DNA of 10,424 bases. It comes from Methylococcales bacterium (GTDB taxonomy: Bacteria > Pseudomonadota > Gammaproteobacteria > Methylococcales > Methylomonadaceae). Positions 1-7,800 of this stretch are shown piece after piece. The stretch is taken from contig JAGLBU010000054.1 in the NCBI GenBank assembly GCA_023146575.1, forward strand, positions 1-10,424. Reading direction: 5' to 3'. The notes under the pieces are model-generated. The model searched no databases. It saw only the letters and a program-made list of their open reading frames with translations, and was not told the DNA's origin. Within the stretch, counting starts at the first letter, position 1; the number at the start of each line of letters is the position of its first letter. The position numbers were made by a program, and so were the translations under genes.

Positions 1-62
1 TACAAGAAGATGAATCACAGCCAGCGGAATTAGAACAAGACGAAATACAATCATTATTTTAA
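1..62 (+). CDS. 3' end of an unidentified protein with an acidic C-terminal tail (partial)
   Basis: Only the last 19 codons are present, read from base 3 and ending in TAA at 60-62. The peptide is QEDESQPAELEQDEIQSLF, rich in Glu, Asp and Gln, with no recognisable motif. The stop lies 15 bases before the yqgE start, so the two genes are probably cotranscribed. In Pseudomonas the gene just upstream of algH/yqgE is a tonB-like gene (tonB3) after gshB, so a TonB-family or similar envelope protein is one possibility. The tail alone cannot confirm this. The reading frame and stop are well supported; the identity is not. Confidence 0.5.
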   Translation, partial: QEDESQPAELEQDEIQSLF

Positions 63-77
63 AGGCACTACCAATTT

Positions 78-638
78 ATGACCGATTTTTTTAATCACCA
101 ATTTTTGATTGCCATGCCTGAATTAAAAGATCAGGATTTTCACCGAGCGGTGGTTTATATTTGCCAGCATGATAATGAAGGCGCGTTAGGCGTGGTGCTT
201 AATCGTTTAACGCCTTTGAAATTAGCGAATATTTTTGAGAAAATAGGCATTAAGGATGCTTCTGAAGAAAGTCGAATGACACCTGTTTATTTTGGTGGCC
301 CTGTACAAACGGAGAGAGGCTTTATTATTCATGATACAGGCACTCAGACGTGGGATTCATCCATTGCGGTGTCAGAAAATGTTTCATTAACCAGTTCTCG
401 CGATATTTTAGAGGCAATCGCTCATAATGAAGGTCCTGAAAAATATTTAATCGCCTTAGGTTATTCAGGCTGGGCAAAAGGGCAGCTGGAAAAAGAAATG
501 TTAAATAATGCGTGGTTGAATGTGGATTACGACAGTTCTATTTTATATAAAACGCCTGTACGTCAACGGTGGTCAACCGCCGCTAATTCAATGGGTGTGA
601 ATATTAACTATTTAACCTCAATGGTCGGTCATGGCTAA
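78..638 (+). CDS. yqgE: YqgE/AlgH family protein (DUF179)
   Basis: This 186-residue protein has the usual length and block order of the YqgE/AlgH family. The N-terminal FLIAMPELKDQDF block is at residues 9-21, followed by VVYICQHDNEGALGVVLNR at 25-43. GGPVQTERGF is at 73-82 and LGYSGWAKGQLEKE at 127-140; all are family hallmarks. There is no signal peptide or membrane segment, so it should be cytoplasmic. The biochemical role is not established. AlgH was named from alginate regulation in Pseudomonas, but the family is far more widespread. The first ATG fits the family N-terminus. A weak AAAGG lies at 61-65, overlapping the preceding stop, about 12 bases upstream. The last 8 bases overlap ruvX, which suggests translational coupling. 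Pairing with ruvX is a strongly conserved neighbourhood. Confidence 0.95.
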   Translation: MTDFFNHQFLIAMPELKDQDFHRAVVYICQHDNEGALGVVLNRLTPLKLANIFEKIGIKDASEESRMTPVYFGGPVQTERGFIIHDTGTQTWDSSIAVSENVSLTSSRDILEAIAHNEGPEKYLIALGYSGWAKGQLEKEMLNNAWLNVDYDSSILYKTPVRQRWSTAANSMGVNINYLTSMVGHG

Positions 639-1092
639 ACAAGATCCCTTAGCAAAATATCTTCAGAATGAGACGTATTTAGGATTTGATTTTGGAAATA
701 AAAAAATTGGGGTCGCGGTTGGGCAAGTAATAACAGGAACAGCTAGCCCTTTGCAGACCATTAAATCCATTCGACAAAACCCTAATTGGGAAATTATTAC
801 TCAGCTTGTGAACCAATGGACACCGACAGGTTTTGTGGTGGGTATTTCAACACAAGAAGATGGCTCAGATAATATTGTTACGCCCAGAATGCGTAAATTT
901 TGTCGGCAATTAGAAGGACGTTATGGACGACCCACTTATCAACACGATGAGCGCTTATCGACCTTTGAAGCCAAGCAATTGTTATTTGATGAACTGAATG
1001 TTAGCGCGACCAAGCTGTGGGATGTACAAGATCAATTAGCGGCACAGCTTATTTTGCAAAGCTGGCTGTCAGAACATCTTAATAAAGTATGA
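631..1092 (+). CDS. ruvX: RuvX/YqgF, RNase H-fold nuclease (Holliday junction resolvase-like / 16S rRNA 5'-end processing)
   Basis: This 153-residue protein has the full YqgF signature. LGFDFGNKKIGVAVG at residues 17-31 carries the first catalytic Asp (D20). VVGISTQEDGS is at 69-79, DERLSTFEA at 106-114, and a final acidic segment DQLAAQLIL at 134-142 holds D134. These acidic residues match the metal-binding positions of RNase H-fold nucleases. Family members have been linked to Holliday junction resolution and, in E. coli, to maturation of the 16S rRNA 5' end. Which applies here cannot be read from sequence. The start ATG lies inside the end of yqgE (8-base overlap), and the TGA at 1090-1092 runs directly into the hairpin before pyrR. 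No unusual truncation is seen. Confidence 0.95.
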   Translation: MAKQDPLAKYLQNETYLGFDFGNKKIGVAVGQVITGTASPLQTIKSIRQNPNWEIITQLVNQWTPTGFVVGISTQEDGSDNIVTPRMRKFCRQLEGRYGRPTYQHDERLSTFEAKQLLFDELNVSATKLWDVQDQLAAQLILQSWLSEHLNKV

Positions 1093-1093
1093 T
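1066..1093 (+). promoter_or_regulatory. Possible sigma-70 promoter for pyrR-pyrB-pyrC'
   Basis: CTGTCA at 1066-1071 matches the -35 consensus at 4 of 6 positions. After 16 bases, TATGAT at 1088-1093 matches the -10 consensus at 5 of 6. Transcription would start near 1099-1102, in the pyrimidine-rich TTTCTC. This lies beyond the 5' arm of the adjacent hairpin, so transcripts from here would not form it. It sits over the ruvX 3' end, just before the pyrimidine genes. This is pattern matching in AT-rich DNA, so confidence is modest. Confidence 0.3.
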
Positions 1094-1115
1094 AAGCTTT
1101 CTCGCTTATTTTTTT
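1091..1115 (+). terminator. Candidate intrinsic terminator or attenuator between ruvX and pyrR
   Basis: ATAAGC at 1092-1097 pairs with GCTTAT at 1104-1109 around a 6-base TTTCTC loop, with a possible extra G-T pair (1091 with 1110). An unbroken run of T follows to 1115. The stem is short and A/T-rich, so termination may be partial. Its place immediately before pyrR suggests that read-through from yqgE-ruvX is limited or controlled here. I see no convincing competing antiterminator stem and no PyrR-type binding loop. Confidence 0.45.
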
Positions 1116-1133
1116 ATACAGACCTTAATTTAA

Positions 1134-1640
1134 ATGAACGCTGAAAATTTTGACCTGCCACTGTTATTAAATCAACTGGAGATAAAACTCACCGCTTTAA
1201 TTGAACAACGACAATTAATAAAGCCGATTGTAGTAGGTATTCACAGTGGTGGCGCGTGGATTGCCAAAGAGTTACATCAGCGATTAAAGATAGAGGAATC
1301 ACTTGCATTGATGGATATTTCTTTTTATCGGGATGATTTTTCTCAAATAGGGATGCACCCTAAAACAAAATCCAGTTTTATTCCGATGAGTCTTGAAGGA
1401 CGTGATATTATTTTGGTGGATGATGTATTTTATACAGGGCGTACCGCACGGGCGGCATTAAATGAAATATTTGATTTTGGGCGACCTAATAAGGTGCTGT
1501 TTGCCGTGTTAATTGAGCGTGATGGGCAACAACTTCCGCTTAAGCCTGATTGTTCAGGGCTATCCCTTATTTTAGAAAAAAACACCTACATCAAATTAGC
1601 AGGTCCTGATCCTTTAAGTATTCAGCTTTCCTCTTTATAA
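1134..1640 (+). CDS. pyrR: PyrR, bifunctional pyrimidine operon regulator / uracil phosphoribosyltransferase family
   Basis: This 168-residue type I phosphoribosyltransferase fold protein carries the PRPP-binding signature IILVDDVFYTGRT at residues 92-104. VVGIHSGGAWIAKEL at 33-47 is the PyrR-type loop, DISFYRDDF is at 61-69, and FGRPNKVLFAVLIERDG is at 115-131. These blocks separate PyrR from hypoxanthine and adenine phosphoribosyltransferases. In Bacillus, PyrR binds pyr mRNA in response to UMP/UTP and has weak uracil phosphoribosyltransferase activity. In Pseudomonas-type operons it sits next to pyrB, as here, but its mode of action is less settled. It lies 41 bases after ruvX and 13 before pyrB. 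The ATG at 1134 gives the expected N-terminus, although no clear Shine-Dalgarno sequence precedes it. Confidence 0.93.
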   Translation: MNAENFDLPLLLNQLEIKLTALIEQRQLIKPIVVGIHSGGAWIAKELHQRLKIEESLALMDISFYRDDFSQIGMHPKTKSSFIPMSLEGRDIILVDDVFYTGRTARAALNEIFDFGRPNKVLFAVLIERDGQQLPLKPDCSGLSLILEKNTYIKLAGPDPLSIQLSSL

Positions 1641-1653
1641 AAGACCGTTATAA

Positions 1654-2613
1654 ATGCATAATCAAAACTTACAACTTACCGCTGATGGACGTTTAAAGCA
1701 TTTTTTAACCATAGAAGGTTTAAGTGCTGAGATTTTAACCGAAATTTTAGACACCGCAGAGTCTTTTGAAAGTATGCCGAAAGGCGTTAAAAAATACCCG
1801 TTATTACAGGGGAAAACGGTTGTTAATTTATTTTTTGAAAACAGTACTCGAACCCGAAGTACTTTTGAATTAGCCGCGACTCGGTTATCGGCAGAAGTCT
1901 TAAACATGGATATTGCCCGTTCCTCAACCTCAAAAGGGGAAAGTTTACTAGATACGATTAATAATCTGGAGGCGATGAATGTGGATATGTTTGTGGTTCG
2001 ACACGATCAAAGCGGCGCGGCGCATTTTATAGCACAGCATACGTCTCCTCATATCAGTATTATCAATGCAGGAGACGGTCAGCATGCACACCCAACTCAA
2101 GCCATGCTTGATATGTTCACTATTCGACAACACCATCGAGATTTTAGCCGTTTAAAAGTGGCAATTGTGGGTGATGTCTTGCATTCACGAGTGGCACGAT
2201 CACAAATTCAAGCGCTTAATATGTTGGGGGTGAAAGAAATTCGAGTGATTGCGCCAAAAACCTTATTACCCGCTCAAATTGAATCGTTAGGCGTAAAAAT
2301 CTATCTGGATATGGCGGAAGGCTTGAATGATATTGATATTATCATGATGTTACGCTTGCAAAAAGAACGTATGAATTCGGCATTTTTAGCCTCTGAAAGT
2401 GAATATTATAAATGCTTTGGGTTAACGGAAGAGCGGCTACGATTGGCGAAAAAAAATGCCCTTGTCATGCACCCAGGCCCTATTAATCGAGGCTTAGAAA
2501 TTGCCTCTGCGGTCGCTGATGGTAAACAATCACTCATCTTACAACAAGTGCATAATGGGATTGCTGTGCGGATGGCAATTATGTCGATGATTATACAACC
2601 CGAACAGGCTTAA
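1654..2613 (+). CDS. pyrB: Aspartate carbamoyltransferase catalytic subunit, class A type
   Basis: The enzyme condenses carbamoyl phosphate with aspartate to give carbamoyl aspartate, the committed step of UMP synthesis. The 319-residue protein has all active-site blocks. They are [13 protein letters not shown] at residues 60-72 (STRTR at 64-68), SSTSKGES at 90-97 with K94, HAHPTQ at 144-149, [12 protein letters not shown] at 172-183, and [13 protein letters not shown] at 271-283. Overall it closely resembles Pseudomonas PyrB, including an N-terminal extension (about residues 1-20). In class A enzymes that extension carries nucleotide-effector binding and contacts PyrC'. No pyrI regulatory subunit gene is seen. 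The gene lies 13 bases after pyrR, and pyrC' starts one base after its stop, fitting a PyrB6-PyrC'6 complex. Confidence 0.97.
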   Translation: MHNQNLQLTADGRLKHFLTIEGLSAEILTEILDTAESFESMPKGVKKYPLLQGKTVVNLFFENSTRTRSTFELAATRLSAEVLNMDIARSSTSKGESLLDTINNLEAMNVDMFVVRHDQSGAAHFIAQHTSPHISIINAGDGQHAHPTQAMLDMFTIRQHHRDFSRLKVAIVGDVLHSRVARSQIQALNMLGVKEIRVIAPKTLLPAQIESLGVKIYLDMAEGLNDIDIIMMLRLQKERMNSAFLASESEYYKCFGLTEERLRLAKKNALVMHPGPINRGLEIASAVADGKQSLILQQVHNGIAVRMAIMSMIIQPEQA

Positions 2614-2617
2614 ATTG
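2606..2617 (+). promoter_or_regulatory. Ribosome binding site and TTG start of pyrC'
   Basis: AGG at 2606-2608, inside the last codons of pyrB, lies 6 bases before a TTG at 2615. The TTG follows the pyrB TAA by one base. Starting here gives MKRIEIKQGRVIDP, the expected beginning of a dihydroorotase-like protein. No in-frame ATG nearby would preserve it. The tight spacing implies translational coupling of pyrB and pyrC', which suits two subunits made in equal amounts. Confidence 0.6.
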
Positions 2618-3904
2618 AAACGTATTGAAATTAAACAGGGTCGAGTTATAGACCCTGTGAATAATATTGATAAAATTGGCGCTTTGTATATAAGTGATGG
2701 CAAAATTGCGGCAGTTTTTGATAAACCACAAGGATTTGAGGCGGATGAAATTATTGATGTCAAAAACGCGATTGTCTGTCCTGGTTTTATTGATTTAAGC
2801 GCGCGGCTTCGAGAGCCTGGACAAACTCAAAAAGCCACCTTTCGTTCTGAAACAAAAGCAGCAGCAAGTGCTGGAATTACCTCGTTATGTTTGCCTCCTG
2901 ATACTGCTCCTGTTATTGATACCCCTGCGGTGACTAAATTAATTAAAGACAAGGCAGAAGCGGTAGGGTATTCACAAATATACCCGATAGGTGCATTAAC
3001 GCAGGGCTTAGACGGCAAGCGGTTAAGCGCTATGTTGGCGTTAAAGTCGGCAGGCTGTATTGCGGTAAGTAATGCCAATGCACCGCTTAAAAATTTAGTG
3101 ATTTTAAGACGGGCGATGGAATACGCGGCAGGTCATCAGCTAACGCTTTTTTATCGACCTGACGAGCCTTCTTTAAGCCAACAAGGGTGCGCGCATGAAG
3201 GGGTTTTTGCGACGCATTATGGCTTACCTGCAATTCCAGAAGCGGCAGAATCTATTGCGGTTGCCCAATGTTTAGAATTAGCTGAATTAACAGAATGTCG
3301 CATCCATTTTAGTCAAATTAGTAGTCGAAGGGCGATTATTAAAATTCAACAAGCACAAAAATATGGCTTAGATGTGACAGCGGACGTGGCGATTCATCAA
3401 TTGCTTTTGTCCGAGCAAGATATTGAACCTTTTAATAGTGCTTATCATGTAATTCCCCCGTTTCGAGCGAAAGAAGATAAAAAATATCTTCAAGAAAGTT
3501 TGGCGACAGGTATTGTTAAGGCTATTTGCTCAGATCATCAACCGCATGATTTAGACGCAAAATTAGGAGCATTTTCGGAAACAGAATCAGGCGTTTCAGC
3601 TTTAGAAACTTTATTACCCTTAACTTTAAAATTAGTCGAGGCGAACGTCCTCTCTTTATCAGACGCGTTAGCGTGTTTAACGTTAAAACCTGCTGAAATT
3701 TTAGGCATTAACGCAGGGACTTTAACTCAAGGAATGCCTGCGGATATTTGTGTGTTTAATCCTGATGAATTGTGGCAGGTTAATGATAAAAACTGGCTAA
3801 GCGCAGGTAAAAATACACCTTTTTGGGGACAAACTTTGAAAGGACGTGTGACACACACTTTTCAAAAAGGTCAACTTATTTATACTTTGGAAAAATCATC
3901 ATGA
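2615..3904 (+). CDS. pyrC': PyrC', non-catalytic dihydroorotase homologue of class A ATCase
   Basis: This 429-residue protein has the amidohydrolase/type I dihydroorotase fold and length but has lost most metal ligands. The normal D-x-H-x-H-LREPG motif reads DLSARLREPG at residues 60-69, so both His are replaced (S62, R64). The FSDDG-type Asp block reads VSNANA at 151-156. The H-x-ED block reads YRPDEP at 180-185, and the second His of the HICH-like block is Q234 in HFSQIS. Only the SDHQPH Asp-His block at 306-311 is well kept. In Pseudomonas such a PyrC' is inactive and serves as a structural partner that assembles PyrB into a dodecamer. A true dihydroorotase should therefore be encoded elsewhere. 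Many databases would label this pyrC. It overlaps the next gene by 4 bases (ATGA). Confidence 0.93.
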   Translation: MKRIEIKQGRVIDPVNNIDKIGALYISDGKIAAVFDKPQGFEADEIIDVKNAIVCPGFIDLSARLREPGQTQKATFRSETKAAASAGITSLCLPPDTAPVIDTPAVTKLIKDKAEAVGYSQIYPIGALTQGLDGKRLSAMLALKSAGCIAVSNANAPLKNLVILRRAMEYAAGHQLTLFYRPDEPSLSQQGCAHEGVFATHYGLPAIPEAAESIAVAQCLELAELTECRIHFSQISSRRAIIKIQQAQKYGLDVTADVAIHQLLLSEQDIEPFNSAYHVIPPFRAKEDKKYLQESLATGIVKAICSDHQPHDLDAKLGAFSETESGVSALETLLPLTLKLVEANVLSLSDALACLTLKPAEILGINAGTLTQGMPADICVFNPDELWQVNDKNWLSAGKNTPFWGQTLKGRVTHTFQKGQLIYTLEKSS

Positions 3905-4206
3905 AAACCATTTCTTTGCTTGTTATCACCACGGCACTTTTAAGCCTTAATGCCTGTTCGAAAGATTACAGTCCGAGCGAAAAAGATACGGGAGAATCCA
4001 TGTATCAAACCGCCTGTGTCAACTGCCATAAAAAAGATGAAAAGGGCATGATTTTTACGTTAGATCGTGAAAATTCTAATGTGAATTATATTAAAAAAAG
4101 AATTGCTGAAGGCAGTATGAGAATGCCTAAATTCCCCAATATTAATGCCGAACAAGCACAACAATTAGGCGATTATATTCTTAAAAATAGTACGGTTAAA
4201 AATTAA
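3901..4206 (+). CDS. Small mono-haem cytochrome c, probable lipoprotein
   Basis: The 101-residue protein has a single haem-attachment motif, CVNCH, at residues 39-43. The likely sixth ligand is M75, in SMRMPKFPN. The N-terminus is a hydrophobic export signal ending in SLNAC with Cys at 19, which resembles a lipobox although Asn at -2 is uncommon. The mature protein would then be a lipid-anchored periplasmic electron carrier. The start chosen is the ATG at 3901. It overlaps the pyrC' TGA, has GGA 9 bases upstream (3889-3891), and places the signal peptide at the very N-terminus. An in-frame ATG at 3823 would bury the signal, so it is not used. The redox partner is unknown. A link to pyrimidine synthesis (for example, accepting electrons from a quinone-dependent step) would be speculation. 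Confidence 0.88.
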   Translation: MKTISLLVITTALLSLNACSKDYSPSEKDTGESMYQTACVNCHKKDEKGMIFTLDRENSNVNYIKKRIAEGSMRMPKFPNINAEQAQQLGDYILKNSTVKN

Positions 4207-4229
4207 GAAATAATAGGGTAATGATAAAA

Positions 4230-4847
4230 ATGAGCATGAATCAGGGAACACTTTATATTATTTCAGCGCCATCGGGTGCAGGGAAAACAAGTTTAATCAA
4301 AAAACTGCTGACAGAAATGGATGACCTTATGGTTTCTGTTTCACATACTACACGTGTGAAACGCTCTGAGGAACAAACAGGCAAGGATTATTTTTTTGTA
4401 ACCCGTGAAAAATTTGAAGAAATGCGCACACAGAAAGCGTTTTTAGAATCGGCTCAAGTTTTTGATCATTACTATGGAACGAGTAAACAAAGCGTGCTGG
4501 AAAATTTAGCACAAGGGCTGGATGTTATTTTGGAAATTGATTGGCAAGGCGCACAGCAAATTCGAAAAATGTTACCTGATTGTCAGTCTATTTTTATTTT
4601 ACCGCCGTCGATTGAGGTGTTAAAAACCCGTTTAGAATCGCGCGGACAAGACAGTGAAGCCATTATTCAACGACGAATGGAAGATGCCGTCATTGAAATT
4701 AGCCATCATCATGAATTTGATTATATGATTGTGAATAATGTGTTTGAAGAGGCGGTGTTTGCGTTAAAAAGTATTATTTTAAGTAATCGTTTTCGGCATT
4801 CTCGACAAAAAATAAGGCTAAAAAAATTACTCGATGGTTTATGCTGA
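4230..4847 (+). CDS. gmk: Guanylate kinase
   Basis: It phosphorylates GMP to GDP with ATP, feeding GTP and (p)ppGpp pools in the cytoplasm. With this start it has 205 residues. The P-loop SAPSGAGKTS is at residues 12-21. The GMP-binding region has SHTTRVKRSEEQTGKDYFF, near residues 40-58. VILEIDWQGAQQIRK follows the usual nucleotide-binding order, and the lid has RLESRGQDSE with RRMEDA. I prefer ATG 4230 because AGGG at 4215-4218 is 11 bases upstream. The ATG at 4221 would be only 2 bases from it and adds just MIK, and 4236 is also possible. In many proteobacteria gmk is followed by rpoZ and spoT, but here the next gene is an SNF2 ATPase. No terminator is seen on either side. Confidence 0.96.
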   Translation: MSMNQGTLYIISAPSGAGKTSLIKKLLTEMDDLMVSVSHTTRVKRSEEQTGKDYFFVTREKFEEMRTQKAFLESAQVFDHYYGTSKQSVLENLAQGLDVILEIDWQGAQQIRKMLPDCQSIFILPPSIEVLKTRLESRGQDSEAIIQRRMEDAVIEISHHHEFDYMIVNNVFEEAVFALKSIILSNRFRHSRQKIRLKKLLDGLC

Positions 4848-4854
4848 GAACATT

Positions 4855-7800
4855 ATGACACAAAAACTACTGGCTAAATTTGAGGCATTACCAGAGGATG
4901 AGCAATCTATTATTTTTGCTCTCGTGGTTAATTTCACGCCAATTGGGCAAGTAAAATTACAAACACTTTTAAAAGCAACGGGCGTGTTTACGCCAGAGTC
5001 TATTCGTAAAGTTGGACCTGAATTAAAGCAAAAATTTAAAAAGACAGGTTTAGTTTTATTTCCACCAGGAGGCTGGGTTTGCGAGCATTCTATCTCAGAA
5101 ATATTAATGAAACGGGCGATTAAAAAGCCCATTTTTTTTAAGAAATTATCAAAAATAGTTGTAGAAACACCTTTGTCGTCTCAGCAAAATGAGATGTTAA
5201 AGAGCATTAGAGGGTTGCGACTGCACCTCTATCAAAATAATTTAGAAGGCGTTGTTTTAGGGTTAAATGAACTTCAAGAAAAATTTCCTCAGCATCTTGA
5301 GCCTACCTTACTGCGTTTATTTTTTACTTCATTTGATAAAGATTGGTTTGATGGTTTGCACGAAGGAATTCGGTTTTTATCGTTAAAATATTGCCTTGAT
5401 TTAACGAAAAAAACATTGGAGACAAATGATTTATATGAGCGGTTATTTGAAGAATATTTTTCTAATCTTGCCGAGCAACCTGTTTATGTTGCGTTAAATT
5501 ATATCGAATTTCATTTGCATAAAGGGCATGCTGAAGCTTTTATGGAAATTTATTTATCAAAAATTTCATCGGTTTATAGTGTTAAATTATTAGGTACTTA
5601 TTATTTTTTACAAAATGATTATAAAATGGCCATTGAGTATTACGAACAATCAATTGTGTTATTAAAAAAACAATTAGGCAAACGTAATGTAACTATTTTA
5701 GGACTGGATGGTCAGTTTTATTCGCTCGCATTATTAAAAATTCACACTTCAGAGAGTTTGGCAATACTTCATAAACGTTTAACCGTTGCGATTACCTTTG
5801 ATGAAGAGGCTTTTAGCTATCAAAATCTACGTTTATTAGAAGGGATTTCGGTTTATCAGGGTTTGAAAAATACAGATGAATGTCGATATTTATTTAATGC
5901 ACCGTATTTGCAAGTAAATATTAAAAATTCGCCTTATGACAGTTTGTTACAAGGATTACTCCTATATTGGTTAGATGAAACGGTGCGGGTTTTAAGTTTA
6001 GGACCAAACCGTTTACTGAAAGAATTAAGCTATTTTTGTAAAAATGCACATGAAAATCACTACAAATGGTTTGCGGTGGTGAGTGCGGTGTTGTTGGAAA
6101 AGCTAGGAACAAAAGATAAAACCTGTCTACGACTGGCAAGAGTTTATAAAGATTCACCTTTTGCCGAAGCCCTTACTTTTTTACCGCGTATTGAGAAATG
6201 GGAACGTGCTTTAATGGCGTTGACGCAATTAAGTGCGCCAAAAATAGTAAATGAAAGTACACAAATGCGGATGATCTGGCAGTTATCATTAGACGATAAT
6301 GAAATTGCTTTAACGCCTAGGGAACAAAAAATAAGCAAAACAGGTCGCTGGACCAAAGGCCGTCCTGTGGCGTTAAGTCGTTTAGCCGATGATTTGGAAT
6401 CATTTACCTATTTAACGGACCACGACCGTCGTATTTGTAAACAAATTTCAACCTATCAAGAAGGCTATTATTACGGTTATCGTGCCAAAGATATTTATTA
6501 TTTAAGCGGTGCTGGTTTACTTGCGGCGGTTAAGCACCCTTATGTTTATTGGGCTACAGATGAAAAAATGTCAGCACCGCTTGAGGTTATGAAAGCGGCA
6601 CCGCAATTATTAGTCAAAGAGGAGGGGCAAAATTTACATATATCACTATTGCCTAACATTGAAACCGAAATAGGGTTTTTTATCGAGCGTTCTGCAACGG
6701 GGGTTCTGATATACGATATTAATGAACAACATGTAGAGGTAGCGCATATTTTAACGTCGGAAGGTTTAACCGTTCCCAGTAGTGCGCGCCAAAGTGTGAT
6801 TGATTCAATTGCATCTATTGCCTCAACACTAACGGTTCAATCGGATATTGGTGGGCATTCAAATAATGCGGAAACCGTGGTGGTAGATAGCCGATTACAT
6901 ATTCATTTACAACCTGTGAACGAGGGTTTGCAGATTGAAGTTTTTATTCAGCCTTTTTTAGAAGGGGGGCCTGTTTATAAGCCATCAGAGGGTGGAACAA
7001 CGGTATTAGCTGAAATCGAAGGTAAGCAATTACAAACGCAACGAGATTTTGCTGTAGAAGCAAAATATTTGAATCAATTAACCAAACAATGTCCTGAACT
7101 TTATAAAACTAACGTCCCAAAATGGCAAATGGATGACCCTGAAATGGCGTTGGAGGTTTTATTACAACTGCAACAATTAGAAAATTATGCGGTTTTAGAA
7201 TGGCCACAAGGCAAACGGATTAAATTAAATAAAGAAATTAATTTATCGGAAGTACGATTTTCAATTCGGAAAGAAAAAGATTGGTTTGCGCTTGAAGGGG
7301 AAGACATTGCCTTGGATGAGGATAATGTCTTAAAAATGCAAAAATTATTGCAACTTGTCAATGGAGCAAAAGGTCGATTTTTAAAGCTAGAAGACGGACA
7401 ATTTATTGCACTTACCAAAGAATTACGCCAACGTTTGGATGATTTTTCAGGCTTAGGCGAGGCGCATGGTAATAAACTGCATTTTCACCCCTTAGCCGCA
7501 CCTGCATTAGAGGAAATGACGCAGGGCATGACGCTTCATACGACCAAAGCATGGAAAGATCAGTTAAAAAACTTATCAGAAATGTCTAACTTAGTGGCAG
7601 AAGTGCCATCAAGCCTGCAAGGTACTTTGCGGGATTATCAATTAGAGGGCTATCAATGGATGTGTCGATTAGCACACTGGGGGGCAGGGGCTTGTTTAGC
7701 GGATGACATGGGGTTAGGAAAAACCATACAGGCATTAGCCTTGATTTTAGCGCGTGCTAAAGAGGGCGCGACCCTTATTTTAGCCCCGACCTCTGTCTGC

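Noticed and set aside
1662..2136. Antisense open frames within pyrB
   Set aside because: They are short and lie wholly within a strongly conserved gene. They have no ribosome site and encode low-complexity, Cys/Ser/His-rich sequence typical of reverse-strand shadows.
3823..3900. Longer version of the cytochrome c gene starting at ATG 3823 inside pyrC'
   Set aside because: It would place 26 polar residues before the signal peptide and overlap pyrC' by 82 bases. The ATG at 3901 has a better ribosome site and puts the export signal at the N-terminus.
4834..4854. Earlier SNF2 start at ATG 4834
   Set aside because: It lies inside gmk with no Shine-Dalgarno sequence at usable distance. ATG 4855 has GAGA just upstream and begins MTQKLLAKFEALPEDEQ cleanly. 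The difference is only 7 residues, so 4834 is not fully excluded.
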